Shown here piece by piece: positions 59,727 through 64,000 of a stretch of DNA of 64,000 nucleotides. This DNA is from Psilocybe azurescens (Eukaryota > Basidiomycota > Agaricomycetes > Agaricales > Agrocybaceae). The stretch is taken from NCBI GenBank assembly GCA_023853785.1, contig JAJIRX010000590.1, positions 310,001-374,000 on the forward strand. The letters are read 5' to 3'. The notes beneath the pieces were generated by a model that was not told the origin of the DNA, made no database searches, and saw only the letters and a list, made by a program, of their open reading frames with translations. Every line of letters starts with the position of its first letter. Within the stretch, counting starts at the first letter, position 1. The translations under genes were made by a program, and so were the position numbers.

Positions 59727-62189
59727 TCTATAATATAAGAGAGCACGATGACTAAGGTTACCCGAAAAGGAGAATCAAGTTACCTAATCATGACTAATTA
59801 TTATTAAGCAGACTATTGTGTTTTGGGGCCGGCGCTACGGGACCTTTTGAAACAAACAACCAGAGGCTAATGGCAAACAACAAAATGGGTGCCACAAAGC
59901 CTGGAAAACATTCTGTGCTTAAATAATGAACCCTCAATGTGTCTATGAGCCATACCCAGCTGTATTGAAGCTGCTTTGGGTGGCTCTGAAAACAAAAAAA
60001 TATGCACACTCTTGCATGCACAGTGCACAGTGCACTATGAGCAAGTGAATCAATAAATCTGTGTCAAAGACTATTTGAATGGGACATTTCTGTCTGCAGA
60101 TATTGTGGTTGGTTGACACCTTTGTAATAGAGACTATGTATTGGATAAAAGAGTTAAAAGGCTGAAATAAATACAACTAAATAAATATCAAAACAGGGGC
60201 ATTGTGGACAGTGGAAAAGTTAGTATGAAATGAATTATAGTTGGAACTGTTTAAATAAAGGTGTAGACAGAAAGATAGCACTGGGACACAATTTTACAAT
60301 GGGAAAGGTCAGGGGACAGCTATTTTAAATTTTAATTGTGAAGAGTATAATCTGTAAATTTTAAAATGATACAGTGCTGCAGGTGCTGTGCATAGTAGAA
60401 TATTCCAGTTCTGTATGCAAAAGAATGTTATTACAAGTAATCTACACAATAATTGTTCAAGAGTGGGCTGGGGATATATTGTGGAAATGTGTAGTAGCAT
60501 GGACATAGCGCTAAAGATGGCATGCTTTTGTAGAGACATACTCAAATGTTTTTCATTAGACATAGAAAGGGTGAAGTGGTGAAATATTGATATTATATTT
60601 GGTATGGAGGTGTAGAGCACCAATTTAGCAAATCCCAGATGCACTGTGCCATTTAGCTTTATGACTGACACATAGCAGCAGGGGAATTTGTGGATGTGTG
60701 GGTGCTATTTAAATAAAGATTTGGATAGAAAGATAGCACTGAGATGTGCCTTTGTAATTGAAAATAGGTGATATACAGTGCTGTATAGGTAGTAAATTTA
60801 ATGTTTGAGAATAAAGCTGGAGTATGCTTTGCCCATGTAGTGGGTAAAATTAAAGAGAGTGTTAACTATTAGGAGTGGGAATTGACATTTGAATTTTAAT
60901 GTACTATAGGATATAGATTGATGTGATTAATTCATTTACAGGACCAAAGTGGTGGGGGCTGGGAACAGCTATTTGGATTTTGAAGAAAAAAAGTGCAAGT
61001 TATAAATTTAAAATGGCACAGTGCCGCAGGTGCTGTGCATATCAAGATGGTGGATAATGAAAGGGCAGTCAAGTATTATAAGTAATAGAGGCAATAATTG
61101 GCAAATAATTGAGAGTGGTGATGGGCAGGGATGTAGATTGACTGAGTACAGGGGTGAAGTTGTGGTGGATTAGTTGGAGTGGGTGTAATATGGTTTTAAA
61201 TTTTGGTTGGAGATTTGTGAGATTGTTAGATAGAGACAGAGATGTTCACTGTTATTAACTGTCAGTAAAAAAAAAGTGAGTATGGAGGTGCTACAAATGT
61301 CTATAGTGAGATAGAGAGATGGAGCAGTGATAAGATGTAGGCCTGAGGATGAAGCAGAAGTGGTGAGTGGGGTGAATGCTCTGTGATATGTTATGAAAAT
61401 TGATTTTAGATTGTAATGTAATATAGGATGTAGATTGATGTGATTAAATTTTGTAGAATTAAAGTAGTGGAGTGTAGAGACAGATATTTTGGTGGTGAAG
61501 AGAAAGAGTGTAAGCTATGAAATTTAAAATAGCATGGCACCTATAGTGCTGTGCCTATGAGGCGAGTGATAGGTAGTAAATGAGTAGTGCAGTATTGTAT
61601 AAAATATAAAGTAGAATAATGATTGATTGGGAGTGGATATGGGAGTGAATATTAAAACAGACATGGTGGCAAAGGTACTGTGGATTAGTTGGAATGGGTT
61701 TAATATGGTCTAAAATTTTAGTTTGAGATAGTTGAAGCAAAAGAAATTTAATGGACACAGTATATAGAATGCTGTGTATAAATATTTGTGTATTTGTTCA
61801 GTGTTATTGACTGAGTATATATAATTTGACTATGAAGATGCTGTGTGCCTCCATAGTGGAATGCAAGAGTGCAACCCCAACAAGCTGTAGGACAGGCTGT
61901 GATGTGTAGGAGGGGGATGAGCGCAGCTCATCCCGCAAGAGTGACTGTTATTATTATTATTTTCATGAGACATGGAGTGTCAATAAAAGGGGGATGAGCG
62001 AAGCTCATTCCCCCCCAAAGACATTATGATTATGATTGGTATTATTTATTTTTCAATGAGGAGGCGCAGGGCGCCCGACAGCGGGTCTGGGGGCGCAGCC
62101 CCAGCGAAGCTGTTGACCCTGCCGTGAAGCACAGGGGGTGAGCGAAAGCGAATCCCCCCGACGCTGTAGCGGCGGGTCATAAAGCTCGT
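59727..62189. repeat. satellite unit 3 (about 2.46 kb, diverged)
   Basis: Starts TCTATAATATAAGAGAGCACG and ends with the same tail (61905-62189). It is more diverged and longer, with partly re-duplicated internal blocks around 60300-61500. Confidence 0.7.
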
Positions 62190-62532
62190 AATGTTACATG
62201 GGCCCAATATGTTGCCGAGATATGGCATAAATTGTTATTGTTACGTACTCCGCATCCCGATGACGGAACTAGGCCAACGCGGGGATAAGTCGAAGCGGTA
62301 AGCATGAGGTGCGAATTGACGACCAGATTGCGCCTATTACTACTAGTACTAATACAGTGACAACAATAAATTGCAGTTGAATGGAGGACAATGGTCAAAC
62401 CGTGAGAATTTATCAACACCACCACGTGCATATGAGCGAACAGTTCGAACGCGTCGCGAGTGTCACTGCCAAGCTCTTCTGACAAACTATTTAAGATGTC
62501 TTGATATCCCAGGATATCCTTCAACTTTCCCT

Positions 62533-64000
62533 TCAATGGCAGACAACAATACATCTAGGTGAATACCCTTAATCTTCTTAATCTTATCTGTTTGACGTAC
62601 TTCAATCAGCGATCTCAACACCCAAAGTCGAAATCCCCGCATGTAAGTCCATGTCTTCAAAGTTTTGAGACGCCACTGAGAGCGTAATCAGAATCGAACA
62701 GACTCCTCGAGAGCCTAGAAGTGATGGGAAAGACCATAGGCTTCCATCTCTTCGACCTCAGATTGCCCATGAAATGGATAAAGAAATCGTCGTTTGCTCT
62801 GTCGAGAACTTTATGAAGACATATATGCCATTCATTCCTGAAGACAAACACATCAAAGGAGTGATGGATATCCTAATTCGACAAAAGATTATTAAGGACG
62901 AACCGCCTCGGTTTACTTCGTATCAAGAGCGGCCCACCAGGACAAATTGGAACGGGCCCAATGGCGAAACCAGGGCTTACACCCCCTGAAGGCCATCGCA
63001 GAGGCCATCGGGAGCTACGAATTTAAGGACAAAACTCGCAGGCGCAACATTTTCCATTATCGAAACTGTCAAAATAGTGGCATTGATTCAGCCGTTTCCG
63101 GTTCCAACCACAGAATCGACGCCTGTTTTACGTCTGACTCCCCAGGTCTCCCTGACCACGTGGGGAATTGCAGTCTCTATGGAGCATAAACTTGACCAGA
63201 ATGAGCGGATTAAGGTGAAGGTCATGACTTTTCCTAGTCAAATGCGTACTAACTGTTCTCCAGAATAACCTACAAGTCGTCTCTTCAAACGTTCAAATTA
63301 TGAATGATGATGTCCGCCGTATGTTTACTTTCGGAGTGGGTACAATCTCCTGTTTATATGTGGAAGTCGAGCTTATGCGGCATGAAAACGTTCACAGATG
63401 ACAATCGAAAGCGACATGGTAACCCTATGGTACCATTCTCGCTCGCATTCAGCGGCTTCCAAACAGTTTAGTTTTCTCAAGGTGCGTATTGCTCTTGTGT
63501 CATATAAATGCATGCTCGTCAAGTTTTGACCGAATATCTACAGAATCCCAAGCTGTTGACCCAAATATTTATGTGCTTCCTCTTTGCAACCAAAGCCGAG
63601 CTCGGATACGACACTAACATCACGCGAGCTCCTGATGGCCACTATATCTACAAAATTCCTCAAAAGGATAAGAAAACGTGCCGTTTCTATCGGACCGTAA
63701 GGCCGATTTCTCAATATCGATCGAACAACATCACTGGGCGTATGGCTCGAATCTTTGTCGTCCAAGAGGTTGACTCCACATCCTCCGCACAATACGTTTT
63801 AAAGGACGTTTGGCTCGATGATGAGGCGCAAACCGAGAGAGAAATACAAGATGCCATTTTCAGTGATATCGAGAAGTTTCGGTGCGCAGAATCAACAGAT
63901 CCGATGCTGAAGAAAACCAAGTCGCTCCTTTCCGGCACTCTGTCGAACAAAGCGTACAAGAAGCATTTCCTTGAAATTATCGACGACTTCGTGGGAGAGA
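62533..64000 (+). pseudogene. FunK1-type protein kinase, 5' part, frameshifted and cut by the window end
   Basis: Starts MADNNTS at about 62537. Splices through short introns to EQTPREPRSDGKDH, then VENFMKTYMPFIPEDKHI, GSNHRIDACFTSDSPG, GIAVSMEHKLDQNERIKVK, NNLQVVSSNVQIMNDDVRR, TLWYHSRSHSAASK and LLTQIFMCFLFATKAELGYD. The kinase region opens with YVLKDVWLDDEAQTEREIQD. These are hallmarks of FunK1 kinases, a family expanded in agaricomycetes. Two single-base frame breaks, near 62930 and near 63150, interrupt the model; the second is absent from the paralog at 55200-55330. The sequence after 63543 is open to the window edge. It may be a pseudogene or an error-bearing gene. Confidence 0.65.

Overview
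The window reads as nuclear DNA of a filamentous basidiomycete, most likely an agaricomycete. Its genes are cut by many short GT-AG introns (about 45-75 bp). They include a Zn2Cys6 regulator of the usual basidiomycete layout, a DUF2235 hydrolase, a GH28 pectinase and FunK1-type kinase pieces. No rRNA, tRNA or CRISPR array was recognised. Exon coordinates were assembled by hand from splice sites and reading phase; no transcript or database was available.

Layout. 1-5.3 kb is promoter-like sequence without a supported gene. 5.6-10.0 kb holds a long low-complexity protein with a CBM21 glycogen-targeting module (PP1 regulatory subunit type), whose reading frame changes several times. About 8.3-17.7 kb is then repeated in tandem as about 17.7-30.5 kb. 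The repeated unit carries the 3' half of the CBM21 gene, its long pyrimidine-rich 3' flank, a small multi-span membrane protein, an 11-exon gene of unknown function on the minus strand, and a small 3-exon gene. The two copies have decayed in complementary ways. The membrane-protein gene is intact only in copy 2 (24682-25488). The 11-exon gene is intact only in copy 1 (13500-16369, 761 aa). The CBM21 tail and the small minus-strand gene are broken in copy 2.

32-43 kb holds housekeeping and regulatory genes: cytochrome c oxidase subunit COX6/Va (minus), a GCN4/CPC1-like bZIP factor with three upstream ORFs, a small 3-exon unknown gene with a GC-AG intron, and a 15-exon M17 leucine aminopeptidase with two in-frame starts. 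43.4-47.0 kb is a Zn2Cys6 transcription factor convergent with the aminopeptidase. 48.8-50.9 kb is a 13-exon DUF2235 hydrolase. 51.8-54.2 kb is a 20-exon secreted GH28 exo-polygalacturonase-type enzyme, in which a 5-nt microexon encodes a catalytic aspartate.

54.6-64.0 kb is repeat territory. Two FunK1 kinase 5' regions, a decayed one and a frameshifted one running off the window, flank a tandem array of three 1.8-2.5 kb units. These units are AT-rich and strongly CpG-depleted, and each ends in a GC-rich tail packed with stem-loops.

The most unusual items are the reciprocal decay of the tandem duplication, the two-repeat unknown protein, the catalytic microexon, the uORF-rich bZIP leader and the stem-loop-tailed satellite. 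I saw no evidence for a new multi-gene system.
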